From: Flaveria trinervia | Lineage: Eukaryota > Streptophyta > Magnoliopsida > Asterales > Asteraceae | Assembly (NCBI GenBank): GCA_025506515.1 | Contig: CM046458.1 | Coordinates: forward strand, 38,307,940 to 38,371,939 | Length of the DNA: 64,000 nt | Direction: 5' to 3' | In this document: one piece after another, positions 31,684 to 42,672 of the stretch | Position numbering within the stretch: the first letter of the stretch is position 1 | How the letters are laid out: each line of letters opens with the position of its first letter | Made by a program: the position numbers and the translations under genes | Notes under the pieces: model-generated | Databases searched by the model: none | Told to the model about the DNA's origin: nothing | Seen by the model: the letters and a program-made list of their open reading frames with translations, nothing else

Positions 31684-32878
31684 TTTACTGAAGATTAATC
31701 ATACCAATTGATTGCACTAGATATTCAAACCTACTAGGTTCAAATGCCTTAGTGAATAAAAAAGCCAGTTGATTTTCAGTGGGTACTTGAATCAATTTGA
31801 TTAGCCAGTTTTCAGCACAGTCTCTCAAAAAGTGATATCTAATTTCAATGTGCTTTGTTTTAGAGTGCTGAACAGGATTATTAGTAATAAAAATAACTGT
31901 TGTGTTGTCAATGTGAGTTGACGTGTCAAGAAGTTAAAACCAAAATCAAGCATCTAGTTTTGAATCCAGAGTACATAAGAGCAACAAGCTGATGTTGCAA
32001 TATACTCAGCTTCTGTTGTTGATACAGATATGTTTGTCTGCTTCTTGCATTGCCATGAGACCAGTCTGGGCCCAAGAAATTGACAACCACCAGAGGTGGA
32101 CTTCCTATTGAAATTGCATCCTCTGTAATCACTGTCAATGAAGGCATAGAGATTGAAGTCTCCTTCCTTTGGATACCATAATCCAAGAGCTGGTTTTCCC
32201 TTAAGATATCTGTGTATCCTCTTGACTACATTCACATGTGATTCTTTTGGATCAACTTGATACCCGGCACACACACAAACACAAAACATAATGTCAGGCC
32301 TACTGGCTGTTAGATACATAAGTGAACCTATCATAGATTGATAGTGAGTCTGGTCCACTGATTTGCCTTCTGGATCAGGTTCAATCTTCACTTTAGTATC
32401 CATAGGAGTTCTAATAGACTGAAAATCAGCAAAGTGGAATTTCTTCAACATAGTTTCCACGTATTTTGATTGACTGATGAAGATTCCATCTGCTGTTTGT
32501 TGGACTTGAACCCCTAGAAAGAAAGTGAGTTCCCCCATTGCACTCATTTGGAATTTTGAATGCATAAGGTCTTCAAACACTTTACAAAGTTGATTGTTTG
32601 TTTTGCCAAAAATGATATCATCCACATAAATCTGGACTAGCAACATGTCTTTTCCTCTTCTACTTCTGAAGAGAGTCTAATCAATCTTTCCTCTTTCATA
32701 TCCATTTTCAAGAAGAAAGGATGATAGAGTCTCATACCACTTCCTTGGAGCTTGGTGAAGACCATATAAAGCTTTGTCAAGCTTGTAAACTCTGTGAGGG
32801 AAATCTGGATCTTCAAAGCCAGGTGGTTGACTCACATAGACCTCCTCAGCAATCTTTCCATACAAGAAGGTAGACTTT
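31684..32878 (-). pseudogene. E4 RT C-terminal part and RNase H
   Basis: Starts inside RT at FLYGKIAEEVYVSQPPGFED (32865), LYGLHQAPRKWYETLSSF, a stop after ERGKID, then MLLVQIYVDDIIFGKTNNQL (32646), the RT connection, RNase H Asp in IDSDYRGCNF, Glu in STTEAEYIA, a stop at 31954, and a decayed end to 31684. The join at about 32878 links directly to the Gag tail, so the RT N-terminus, integrase and protease are deleted. Confidence 0.9.
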
Positions 32879-33948
32879 CTTTGTTGCTTGAATCAGATTT
32901 TTATTTGTGGGACTCAGCTGATTTTCTCATTTGCTGCCGAGCCATTTTCTTTTGCTTAGGGGATGAATCAAAATCAGCCTTTTTGTTAGATTTTCTTGGT
33001 TGTTTTTGTTTCTTCAACCCTTTCTTTACCTCTTTCTCAAATTGATCAACATGTTCCTTGTTGCATATATCAAAACCGATACCCTGACTTAATTTTGAAG
33101 ATTGGGTCTAACAGAGTTTTACACGTTGAAATCAGTGATCTCTTTTATTGCTTTTGCAGTGAAACCTCGTCTGATTTGCTTGATTTGTTTGGAGATATAA
33201 TCTTATTATCAGAATTGCTTTCAATAGTGGGTTTCACCGACTTCACAAACTTCTTTTTTCCTTTTAAAACAGAAGGTATGAATTTTATAAATGGAAAAAT
33301 TGCCTTTACAGGGCTTGTGGGTTTGATGACACTCACTGCCTTGTCTGAACACTCTTTAATCTTGATTGGATGACCTAATATGATTTTCTCCTCATTTGTT
33401 TCAATATAAACATCAGGTTTGTTTTGAGGATTGGTTACTTTTTTTACTATAGATTTTGGTTCCATAGTTTTAGTTTCAATTTCCTCATTTAGTGTGACAA
33501 ATTCAGGCATGATAGTGTAGTTGTCATTGTATGGTGGAGGACATGAATTATACCCAATCCCCGACATGTCCTTTGGATCCTTTTGAGAATCAAGCATCTC
33601 TTGCAGCTTGACTGAAGATAGTTCAAACTTTTCAAGTTTCACTTCAGTAAGTGTATGTTCAGCCTTAGATTGAGCTAACTTTTCAGTCAGTAGCTCATTC
33701 TCAACTGCAAGAGTGTACTTTTCACCATGCAGTTTTTCAATGTCAGAGATAAGAGATTTTATTTTGATTTCAATGCCTTTTATCTCTCTTTTCATCATCT
33801 CTGACTTCACCTTTTCCTCTTTAATTTTATCTGCCAGTTTATGGTTATGCTCTCTATAACCTTGCAATTCAATAATACATTTTTTACTACAAAGGTTAGA
33901 TTTTACCTCAGTAGGCATTGGAGATGGACCATCGTTGATGTGAGCCAT
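32879..33948 (-). pseudogene. E4 Gag tail, coiled coil
   Basis: 267 open codons (33948-33145) with a long heptad-like Lys/Glu/Leu segment (KEEKVKSEMMKREIKGIEIK) followed by Pro/Lys/Ser-rich sequence, then frameshifted basic sequence to the deletion point. Corresponds to the coiled-coil part between the two zinc knuckles in E3 and E5. Confidence 0.72.
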
Positions 33949-34119
33949 AAGTGCATGATTTTGAAATTGAGGCTTGACTTCTTCTGCATAATGGCTCTAG
34001 TCACATACTCCATCTTGCTTTATCACAAGATATTTTGCAGATGATTGACTACATCCATGAGCTTGGTTTGTCAGTTGAGGTGGATTTTGATATGATTGAT
34101 GTTGTTGTGGATGATGATA

Positions 34120-35399
34120 CTATTGTTGATGATTATTGGAATGAAAGCTTGAGTTTGACTGTGAGGATGACTGGCTTTGAGAATTCCTTTGAAAGTTGTT
34201 TCTTTTGGTGGCATTGAATTCTCTAAAGAAGTGGCCATCCATGCCAAAGTTGAAGCATTTCACTTTGGATTTATCATATCCAAGCTTTGTATTTTCATTC
34301 AGGCTGAGCTTTCTGCCTTTTCTAAAAAATTTCTTTGCTCTTATAGCAATCATGACCATTTGCCATTGCAGATCTATTTCTTCTACATCATCTGGATCCA
34401 TTTGTTCTAAGTCTTCCTGGATTAGATGTGCTGATGTGAGTCTTCCTCCTAAATATGCTTCAAAGCTTGCAACAAAGGCATTGTAAGTTGCCTTTTGTTC
34501 TTCGGATCTTGGGTTATCAGGAGTGGTTGTAGGAGCAACAGTGACTCTGGATGCTTGGGATGATGTTGATGGATGATTAGTTGATGGAGTTGAAATGAAC
34601 CCTGTGATATTCAGTTGATCTCTTGAAGAGATGAAATCATCCTCCTTAGTAATGAAGGCATTTTCCACAGAATGAGATTCTGATGGAAATTTGTATGCCT
34701 CAATCACTTTGGCTCCTCCTAAGTTTTTGCTTCTTTCATCTAACTCCAAAGCTTCTATCTTGGCTATCATTATGTCCAGAGTTTTACTCTCAAGATCAAG
34801 AGTTTTCTTTAACATCATCACATTTTGTTTCCAGGTCTCTGGAAGATTGTGCAGCATTTTCTTGTTTAATTCCTTGACCTTGTAAGTGACTCCCATGATT
34901 TCCAAGTCATTTACCAACTGTACAAATCTATGCAGTTGTTTGGATATGGACTACCCCTTGGAGTGATGAAATGTTTCATACTGATTAACAAGCTTATCCT
35001 TGTTAATTTCTACAACTTCACTGCTTCGCTTACATATAATTTTCAATGCATCCCATACAACTTTGGCAGTACCATACTTCTCCAATCTTTTTAGCATATC
35101 CATCTTGAGTGCTTGAGTTAGGATAGAGTAAGCTTTCAGATCAATCTTGATTTTCTTGTAATCTTCATCATCAAGAGTATATCTTCAATGTGTATCCTTG
35201 CTGTCTTGTAGATAGCAGCTTGATCTGCAGACAGAGTGACAGGGATGTGTGGCCCCTTGCATATTGAGATCCAAAAATCATGATCTACACCTGTAATGTA
35301 ATTCCTAAACCTGATTTTTCATTGTTTAAACTCAGATTTGTGTTTAAGCATTGGTGGTTTTGGAGTATGACCAAGTTCTGAAAAACTATGTGAATCCAT
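34120..35399 (-). pseudogene. E4 Gag
   Basis: ATG at 35399 gives MDSHSFSELGHTPKPPMLKH; a Trp codon became TGA shortly after (EFKQ*KIRFRNYITGVD). A frameshift near 35190 and a stop near 34955 follow, then 265 open codons (34917-34120) with LHNLPETWKQNVMMLKK and a ruined zinc knuckle CFNFGMDGHFFREF (two Cys replaced by Phe). UBN2-like Copia Gag. Not functional. Confidence 0.85.
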
Positions 35400-35735
35400 T
35401 TTAACAATGTGTTTTAACTTGTATAAATATAGATTAGGTAAGTTTTAAGATTAATTAGTCCGAATAGTCTAAATCGTTTAACAAATGCTTAGAAAATCAT
35501 ATCTGTTTCTTGGTTACTGTCGCAACTTTTGTTATATTACTGTTCTTCGTATGAATCTGTAGGTTTTGTGTATAGTTCTTGAAGGTGAGAACGTGTTGAC
35601 AAAAGGTTGTTTTAAGAGTTTTTTATGTTGTTTACTAAGTAGAGATGATAGAATACTCTATTAGCAACTCAATCACCAGATCAATCAAGTTCTATTCAGG
35701 TCTTGGGTAGATCTGAAAAAGAATCGAGAGCCAAA
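35400..35735 (-). other. E4 leader
   Basis: Untranslated leader between PBS and Gag ATG. No arrays seen. Confidence 0.7.
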
Positions 35736-35747
35736 GCTCTGATACCA
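35736..35747 (-). other. E4 primer-binding site
   Basis: TGGTATCAGAGC in element direction, two bases from the LTR end; initiator tRNA-Met type. Confidence 0.92.
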
Positions 35748-35749
35748 AT

Positions 35750-36508
35750 TGACTAGATAGTGAGATTGAGATTCTCACTTAGGATCAAATATAATGATTG
35801 AGTTAGTGATTAAATGGTGGAATCATACAATCAAGAAACATTCAATGCAGAAGAAATACACATAAATGCTTTGTATGTATTAATAAAGGTGATTGATTAC
35901 AATTAATGCTAGGTTTAGCAAGAACAGTAATAATGCACCTAGAGAATACAAAATATTATGATTGTCTATTTTCTATCATATCATGTACGAGGTTTTCTAT
36001 TCTATTTATAGGCAGAAAAGATGCTTTTTTACAAAATGACTAACTACCCCTGACCTATTCATCAGAACTAGTCTAAGTCTTGATCCGTATTTCTGATTGT
36101 TCATCCGCATTGGCAAATGCGGATGAGATGGACTTGATCAGCATTTCTTGACTTGAGCATCCGTATTAGTATGTTGGCCATCCGTATTAGTATGTTGGTC
36201 ATCCGCATTGGGTAATGCGGATGAACAAATACTTATGTGCAGTATTTTCCGGTCATCCGCATTGGCAAATGCGGATGAACAGAATCTTGTCTGCATTACT
36301 TTTGTTCTTCGATTTGTTAATGCGGAAGAACAAATACTTGTCAGCATTTTTTATTTGCCTTTCGCATTAACAAATGTGGTAAGCCAATACTTCTTCTACT
36401 AATGCAGGATCTTCATTCGCATTAATTCTTGGACTTGTGGGAATCTCAGCAGAACAACCATCAACTCACCAATTGAATTAGCATGTATGATCCTTTCAAG
36501 GTCCAACA
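35750..36508 (-). repeat. E4 5' LTR, inner copy (759 bp)
   Basis: Plus-strand TGACTAGATAGTGAG to GGTCCAACA. Hairpin array about 36080-36430, TATA box CTATAAATAGA (36001-36012, element direction) downstream of it. Confidence 0.92.
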
Positions 36509-36510
36509 AT

Positions 36511-37073
36511 AGTAATAATGCACCTAGTGAATACAAAATATTCTGATTGTCTATTTTCTATCGTATCATGTACGAGGTTTACTATTTTATTTATAGGCAA
36601 ACAAGATGCCTTTTTACAAAATGAATAAACTACCCCTGACCTATACATCAGAACTAGTCTAAGTCTTGATCCGCATTTCTGCTTGTTCATCCGCATTGGC
36701 AAATGCGGATGAGATGGATTGATCAGCATTTCTTCACTTGATCATCCGCAATAGTATGTTGGTCATCCGCATTGGGTAATGCGGATGAACAATACTTATG
36801 TGCATTCTTGTCCGGTCATCCGCATTGGCAAATGCGGATGAACAGAATCTTGTCCACATTACTTTTGGTCTTTCGCATTTGTTAATGCGGAAGAACAAAT
36901 ACTTGTCAGCATTTGTTCTTTGCCTTCCGCATTAACAAATGTGGTAAGCCAATACTTCTTGTACTACTGCAGGATCTTCATCCGAATTAATTCTTGGACT
37001 TGTGGGAATCTCAGCAGAACAACCATCAACTCACCAATTGAATTGGCATGTATGATCATTTCGGGGTCCAACA
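36511..37073 (-). repeat. E4 outer partial LTR (563 bp)
   Basis: A second LTR copy joined almost directly (two bases, AT) to the inner LTR. It starts within the LTR at AGTAATAATGC, so in element direction it lacks about its last 190 bases, but its outer end (GGTCCAACA on plus) is complete. E1 ORF3 resumes at 37074. Confidence 0.92.
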
Positions 37074-37515
37074 AAACCCAAATGAGAAAGACAAAGAAGA
37101 TCAATCAGGTGTTGCAGGCCAGTCTTCTCAGTTAAAAGGTTCAAAGAGGAGAAAAGGGATGGCTTCCAAACCAAAGCCAATGAAGAAGAAGAAATAAGCA
37201 TACATCTCCGAACCTCAAGATGAGTCAAAACATCCAGAGGATGTGCAAATAGAGGATGCTCCACCAACTCCAATTCAAATAGTTCCTTTAGCATCAGGAA
37301 GACCCATCTTTTCCTAGACATACACTACAAATCCAGAAAGATGGCATGTCATCAGAGATCAGGGTATTGAAAATATTTACACATGGTAGGATATGTTTAC
37401 TCTGCCTCTACATGATCTCTTTGACATAAGAAGATACTTTGAGAGTCTGAGAGATCCTGATCATCTTATGAAGAAATGGATGGTCATTATCGTGATGAGG
37501 GTTGTTAATATCTGA
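37074..37515 (+). pseudogene. E1 ORF3, last part
   Basis: Resumes E1 ORF3 after E4: GVAGQSSQLKGSKRRKGMAS, basic Lys-rich stretch, then NPERWHVIRDQGIENIYTW, LHDLFDIRRYFESLRDPDH and a stop at 37513-37515 (VVNI*). The E7 counterpart (63111-63560) has the same sequence without interruption. Confidence 0.82.
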
Positions 37516-37543
37516 AGTCTTTAAGTGTTTTGGTAGCATCAGC

Positions 37544-37555
37544 CTAGGGGGAGTT
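37544..37555 (+). other. E1 polypurine tract
   Basis: CTAGGGGGAGTT abutting the LTR start TGTAAGG. E7 has the same tract. Confidence 0.87.
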
Positions 37556-38311
37556 TGTAAGGATTATATATAAAGGCTGATGCAACCCAAACACCCAAAG
37601 TCTCTCCTGCATTGCATGCACAAGTGTACTGAAGTATAATTCTTCAGAAGTTTCACACCAGCATTAGAAAATACACTAAGTGTGAAATATTCCGAATCCA
37701 AGACCAATATATTCCGAAGCGAAAGATGAAGTCTTCCGAAGCTTCAAAGACAAAGTCTTCCGAAGCCAACATTTGAAGACAAATTTCTTCTGAAGACTTT
37801 TGAACAGATGCTTTATCTGATGTACCTTTTCCATGAAGTTGGACCCCTTTCCGTTGTAACTCTGTAAAGTCACCAACTTTCATAAGTTGGTGAAAAGGTC
37901 CATGCTTTTGGTAACTGTACATTAAGGTCTTGAATCTATAACTTTCTACTTTATGTACTTTATCCTTTTTGTAATATATTAGGATGTGAGTTGTGGCATG
38001 TCATTGTCACTAGTCAAAAGGCAATATTCCTTTGACTCTACACTTGATTTTGTTTGTTGTCTAGTCAATCGTATCAGCTGGCCTTCAAAGTATGGCCGGT
38101 TATAGGATGTATATATGTATCTCAAGTACTTGTAACTTTCTAATATGATTTGTAACATTTGTAATAGAACTTGAGAAAGCAATATACTGAAATCTTGAAA
38201 ACCAATTCCTTGTGTCTTTTTGCTATCTTGTTCTATCTCATATTTACTTATGTTCTTAGTATCATTATAAAGGTTAACCAGTTCCCTGTTTGATCTGTTA
38301 AGTGTTCTTAG
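37556..38311 (+). repeat. E1 3' LTR, interrupted by E6
   Basis: Starts TGTAAGGATTATATATAAAG. Contains the CTTCCGAAG cluster (about 37690-37800) and the inverted repeat CACCAACTTTCATAAGTTGG. A possible TATA (GTATATATGT, 38109-38118) lies about 300 bases after the cluster. Similar to the E7 LTR (62293-63069). E6 is inserted at 38311, so the LTR end is not in the window. Confidence 0.88.
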
Positions 38312-39060
38312 TGACCGGTTGGTGAGAATGAGAATCTCACTTAGGATCGAATATGGTGATCAAGTCAGAGATTGAATGGCGGAAACAAACAATCAATAAA
38401 CATTTAATGCAAGAATATACTCATAAATGCTTTGTATATATTAATGAAGGTGATTGATTACAATAAATGCTAGGGTTTTAACAAGAACAGTAATAATGCA
38501 CCTAGAGAATGTGTAATACAAAATATTCTAATTTTTTTTATTTTCTGTCACCTCAGGTATGAGGATTTCTATTCTATTTATAGGTAGACAAGTTAACTTT
38601 TTACAAAATGACTAAACTACCCCTGACCTATACATCAGAATTAGTCTAAGTCTTCATCAGCATTTCTTCTTGTTCATTCGCATTGGCAAATGCGGATGAG
38701 TTGGACTTGATCAGCATTTCTTCACTTGGTCTTCTGCATTAGTATGTTGGTCATCCGCATTAGGTAATGCGGATGAAAAAATACTTCTGTGCATTCTTGT
38801 CCGGTCATCGGCATTAGCAAATGCGGATGAACAAAATCTTGTCCGCATCTCTTCTGGTCTTCCGCATTTGTTAATACGGAAGAACAAATACTTGTTAGGA
38901 TTTGTTCTTTGCCTTCCGATTAACAAATGCGATAAGCCAATACTTGTTCTTCTACTAAAGGGTCTTCATCCGCATTGACACTTGGACTTATAGGAATTCT
39001 AGCAGAACAACCATTAACTCACCATTGAATTGGCATGTATGATCCTTTCAAGGTCTAACA
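38312..39060 (-). repeat. E6 3' LTR (749 bp)
   Basis: Plus-strand TGACCGGTTGGTGAG to GGTCTAACA. Hairpin array about 38655-38975, TATA box CCTATAAATAGA (38573-38584 in element direction). Purine tract AGGGGGAGTAT follows at 39061-39075. Confidence 0.92.
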
Positions 39061-39094
39061 ATACTCCCCCTAAGGATTATAGAACCTATGTTCT

Positions 39095-41738
39095 TCAATG
39101 CTTTGGTGGTGGTTGAGGTTGTGAGGATTCTACTAGATCTTGTTGTGGCACCAGAGGTTAAGGTTGTGATGGGTCCAGTATAGCCTTTATCATATTGACA
39201 AAGTCATTAGCATCAGCACCTTTTCTCTATTAAGCATGTGTATCTTCATTTGACTCATGGCATGGATGGCTTCTAATGGAAGTTTTTTGAGTGAAACTGG
39301 TTCCCAAATAGATACCGTAGACAACCCATCCTTGTGAATCAACAAAGAACACCTACATCAACCTATAGTTTTACAATGTTGCCCAACTGCAAAGGTGTCC
39401 TTTTCTTCTTTCTTTTCTCCCTCTTGCAATGATCTAGTCATATGCCATCTTCAGTTATTTGATGCACTTTAGAAAGAAATGCATATCTTCTTCACCAAGC
39501 TTGTTAGATATCTCTCTGAAGTGCCTAGTGTAGATGTAGTAGATGTAAGATTGATCTAATAGTCTCACTTCATAACGACTAAACAATCTGATTTCTACAC
39601 CTTCTTTCCCTCCCCACTTCCTCTCAATCACCAACTCATAAGTCTTCTCATCATAGTAATCGTTTGAGATTGGTATTGTGGAATGAGTGCCAGACACCAT
39701 TTTTCTTTTTAATGACTCTATAGGTTTCACTCTCAGTTTCGGAAACACTACCTCTTCTGCTGGTTTTGTCTGTTTCTTCTCTAGAGGGTTTTTGAATGAT
39801 CTGTCTTTCCTCATGCATATGGCTTTCAGAGACTTGAAGTTGTCGGTTCTCTTGAACATTCTAAGTATTTCTTCAAACTCATAGCTTCTGAACATAGCTT
39901 TTTATGATTGATCAAATCTAATTGGGCTAGTTCTTTTAAGTCATGGATCTCTAGGTTATTTACTAGAGCAGAGTAGTTTATCAAGAATTGGACCAGCCCG
40001 GAGATCCTCTTAACCATAAACATGTTCCTATCACTATCATACTTCCAAGCAATGATTTTTTGATCAGTTTGCCCTTTGGAGTAGACACACCTCTGATCAT
40101 CTCTACAGTGGTTAGCCCTTCTTGAAGTTTCAGTTGAGAAGGCTTAGCAAACCACTCAGGATATCTATGAAGCACAGGTGCCAAAGAGTCTTGATCTCGA
40201 TGGGTGAGTTGCATGTCTTGAGCAGACACTCTGGTTCTTGGTTTTTTGCCAGTAATTTCTTCTTCCAGAGCTTTAAGTCTCTCCTTCTTCTCAGTGATCA
40301 ATCTAAGGACAACAACCCTTAGGGAATTGGTTTTCATGTTACCCAGTTTCTTCTTTGTAAATCCTTGGCTTGATAAATAATCCTTCATTTCCTTATCAGA
40401 CATTTTATAGGAATCAGGATATAAAGGTTGAGGAGTTGAAGTTTGCTTCTTCATGGAAGATAGTTTTGGCTTATCAGCTTTAGGAGAAAGAGTTTTCTCA
40501 TACTCGGTCTCAATTGTAAGGTCTAGTAGCTTGTTTAGTTTCTCTGTTTCTGCTTTCATCCCCTCATTAGTCATGCTAAAAACTTCATCAGAATCATATC
40601 CATGATTAATTTGAAACATGGCTTTCTTCATCTATTTGTTTGAGCCTTGGTCACCATTTCCTTAACATATTTTTCTTCTTCATAGGTCTCTCACTAGCCA
40701 TTGGTTCATCAACCATATATCCTCTTTCAATCTCACCTTCTTCCAGGTCTACAAAATTATTTTTCTTCTTCATTTGAGCATCAGCTAATTCATGTTCTTT
40801 TAAAATCTCAGCTATAGTTGCCAGGCTTCTTGGATCATCTTGTTTTCTTTTCTTTACAGGCTCTTCTTCCACTATAGGCCTTTTTTCGTTTGCCTTCTTA
40901 GATAAATACTTTCTCTTTTTGGTATAGGTTTGAACTGAGGGACCAGAAGAGGTTTCAAGTAATTCAGCTTCAATAGGCACTTTTTCAGCCTTTGGTGGTT
41001 CTTGTTCAGGGAAAACAGTAACTGATTCTTCTTGTTGTTTTGTTCTTCACATAATATTATAATAATCTCCTTTTGTTCTTTAGATAGTGAGACAACAGGT
41101 ACGAGTTGCATACTCAATTCCTTCTCAGTGGGACAGGGAGATTGAGGTATGATAACTATTGGTTCATTAACTATCCTTTGCTCCACTACAAAATCCCAGA
41201 AATCATCATCAATTATGATTCTTCAGTTTGTGAATATGTCTAGGGCTTTGATCATATCATTGAACTCTCTTCTTCAGTTGTGTAGCAGCTGATTTTTTAG
41301 AATGGACCACCTCTCTGGCTGACTCTTCATTCTTTACTAAATTGTATCTTCTTCTTTTAATCACTTTCAGAAGAAGTTTGTATCTCATCAGCTCTAAGTC
41401 TTTCCTCATCCCTTTCAATTACTTCAGCCTCGGTTTTTTTCTTAATTTCAATCAGCATCTCAAGCTCAGAGATTCTTTTGATTGGACTTTCATTTTGATT
41501 TTGCAAATTATTGATAATCTGTGCTGTTCTTCAATTATTTCCTTTTGCTCTTCCATGGCAATGGTTTGAATATCAAGAGTTTCAACATGACCACTAATTT
41601 TTTTCTCTTGATTGATTAAGAGCAGTTGTTAACTTCTCAATCTTCTTATCCTTTTCTTTCTTCTCTGAATCATATTTTTCTTTCAATGATTTTAGCTTAG
41701 TTTCCTTCTCATCTAGTTCTAACAATATGTCTTGAATT
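39095..41738 (-). pseudogene. E6 ORF3, C-terminal part
   Basis: Continues from 54244 after E5. Coiled coil (about 41720-41350), Lys/Glu-rich part (41186-40651), then YKMSDKEMKDYLSSQGFTKK and LAPVLHRYPEWFAKP (40631-39981), FEEILRMFKRTDNFKSL and EVRLLDQSYIYYIYTRHFRE (39895-39455), stop at 39095. Same order as E4, with different lesions. Confidence 0.75.
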
Positions 41739-42636
41739 TGACAGGATCAGTGATCACAAGTTTGATGTTTATCAGAATGTAAAGCAGCGGAATACACAAA
41801 CGAATTAGACAAATTGTAGCAAGCAAACAATATATGTAAGCGTTAAGATCGCATACGGTTATAGGGAGAGAATATGAATTTCTGATTTCTAGGAATGTTT
41901 ATAGATGTAGAATATTTCTAATCAAATCAATCAATCATTCCATTCAATTGCTCATATCGCTCCATGATTACAATGGGTTGTCACTCCTTATATAGAGTGC
42001 AACAGTCACTGCTGTTATCACGGAAAGTGACAACTGGCAGATCCAATACAGAAATAACTAAATCTTAACAAACTACTGAAATGTTCACAACTACTGAGAA
42101 CATATCAGCAGGTTAAGTACAAAATATAAAACTACTGAAACTACAACGACTGAAGAACAAGCTCTTCAGTCGTTTTACAAAACTACTGAAACATAAAACA
42201 TAAAACTACTGATATCACAACTACTGAAGAAGTACTCTTCAGCAGTTGTGACAAACTACTGAGGCTTCAGTACTTGGTCTTCAGACTTTGACCTTCAGGC
42301 GTTTCATCAGCTGATGACTTCAGTAGATATCATCAGCTGATGTCTTCAGTCTTTGTCTTCAGACTTTGTACATCAGTTGTTGATCTTCAGTACTTGTGAA
42401 CTCTTCAGCTGTTGTACTTCAGTACTTTGGTCTTTCAGCTTCAGCACTTGTGTTCTTCAGCTGTTGTACTTCAGCACTTTGGTTCTTCAGCTGTTAAGGT
42501 CTTCAGCACTTGATCTTCAGCTGTTGAAGTCTTCAGTACTTGTCAAACTACTGATGAGGCTTTCAGCAGTTGTTGTGATACCGTGTGGGACTTAGAGATT
42601 TTCTGATCTTGGCTCATTGGTTCTTTTGGTCCAACA
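41739..42636 (-). repeat. E5 3' LTR (898 bp)
   Basis: Plus-strand TGACAGGATCAGTG to GGTCCAACA. Array of AACTACTGAAG/CTTCAGTAGTT motifs at about 42045-42580, including a perfect 12-bp stem AACGACTGAAGA (42145) with TCTTCAGTCGTT (42163). In element direction a TATA box CTATATAAGGAG (41985-41996) follows the array. Confidence 0.94.
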
Positions 42637-42648
42637 AACTCCCCCTGA
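42637..42648 (-). other. E5 polypurine tract
   Basis: TCAGGGGGAGTT in element direction, abutting the LTR. Confidence 0.87.
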
Positions 42649-42672
42649 ACCAATGCAGCCAAAACCTCTAAC

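Larger units (their letters stand above)
11162..37073 (-). mobile_element. E4: family B Copia element, carries E3
   Basis: Minus-strand element inserted in E1 ORF3. From the left: 3' LTR, purine tract, ORF3 (split by E3 at 15163-27616), spacer, RNase H and RT, Gag, leader, PBS, 5' LTR, and a further partial LTR outside it. Protease, integrase and the RT N-terminus are deleted, so it could move only with help. No matching 5-bp target duplication was found: AGATC precedes it and AAACC follows. Confidence 0.88.

Noticed and set aside
11157..37078. Target duplication for E4
   Set aside because: AGATC on the left and AAACC on the right do not match; the extra outer LTR or later change may have removed it, so none is claimed.
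42353..42595. Pair of near-identical open frames in both E5 LTRs (also 53962-54213)
   Set aside because: Identity reflects the duplicated LTR, and the Leu/Ser-rich sequence comes from CTTCAG repeats.
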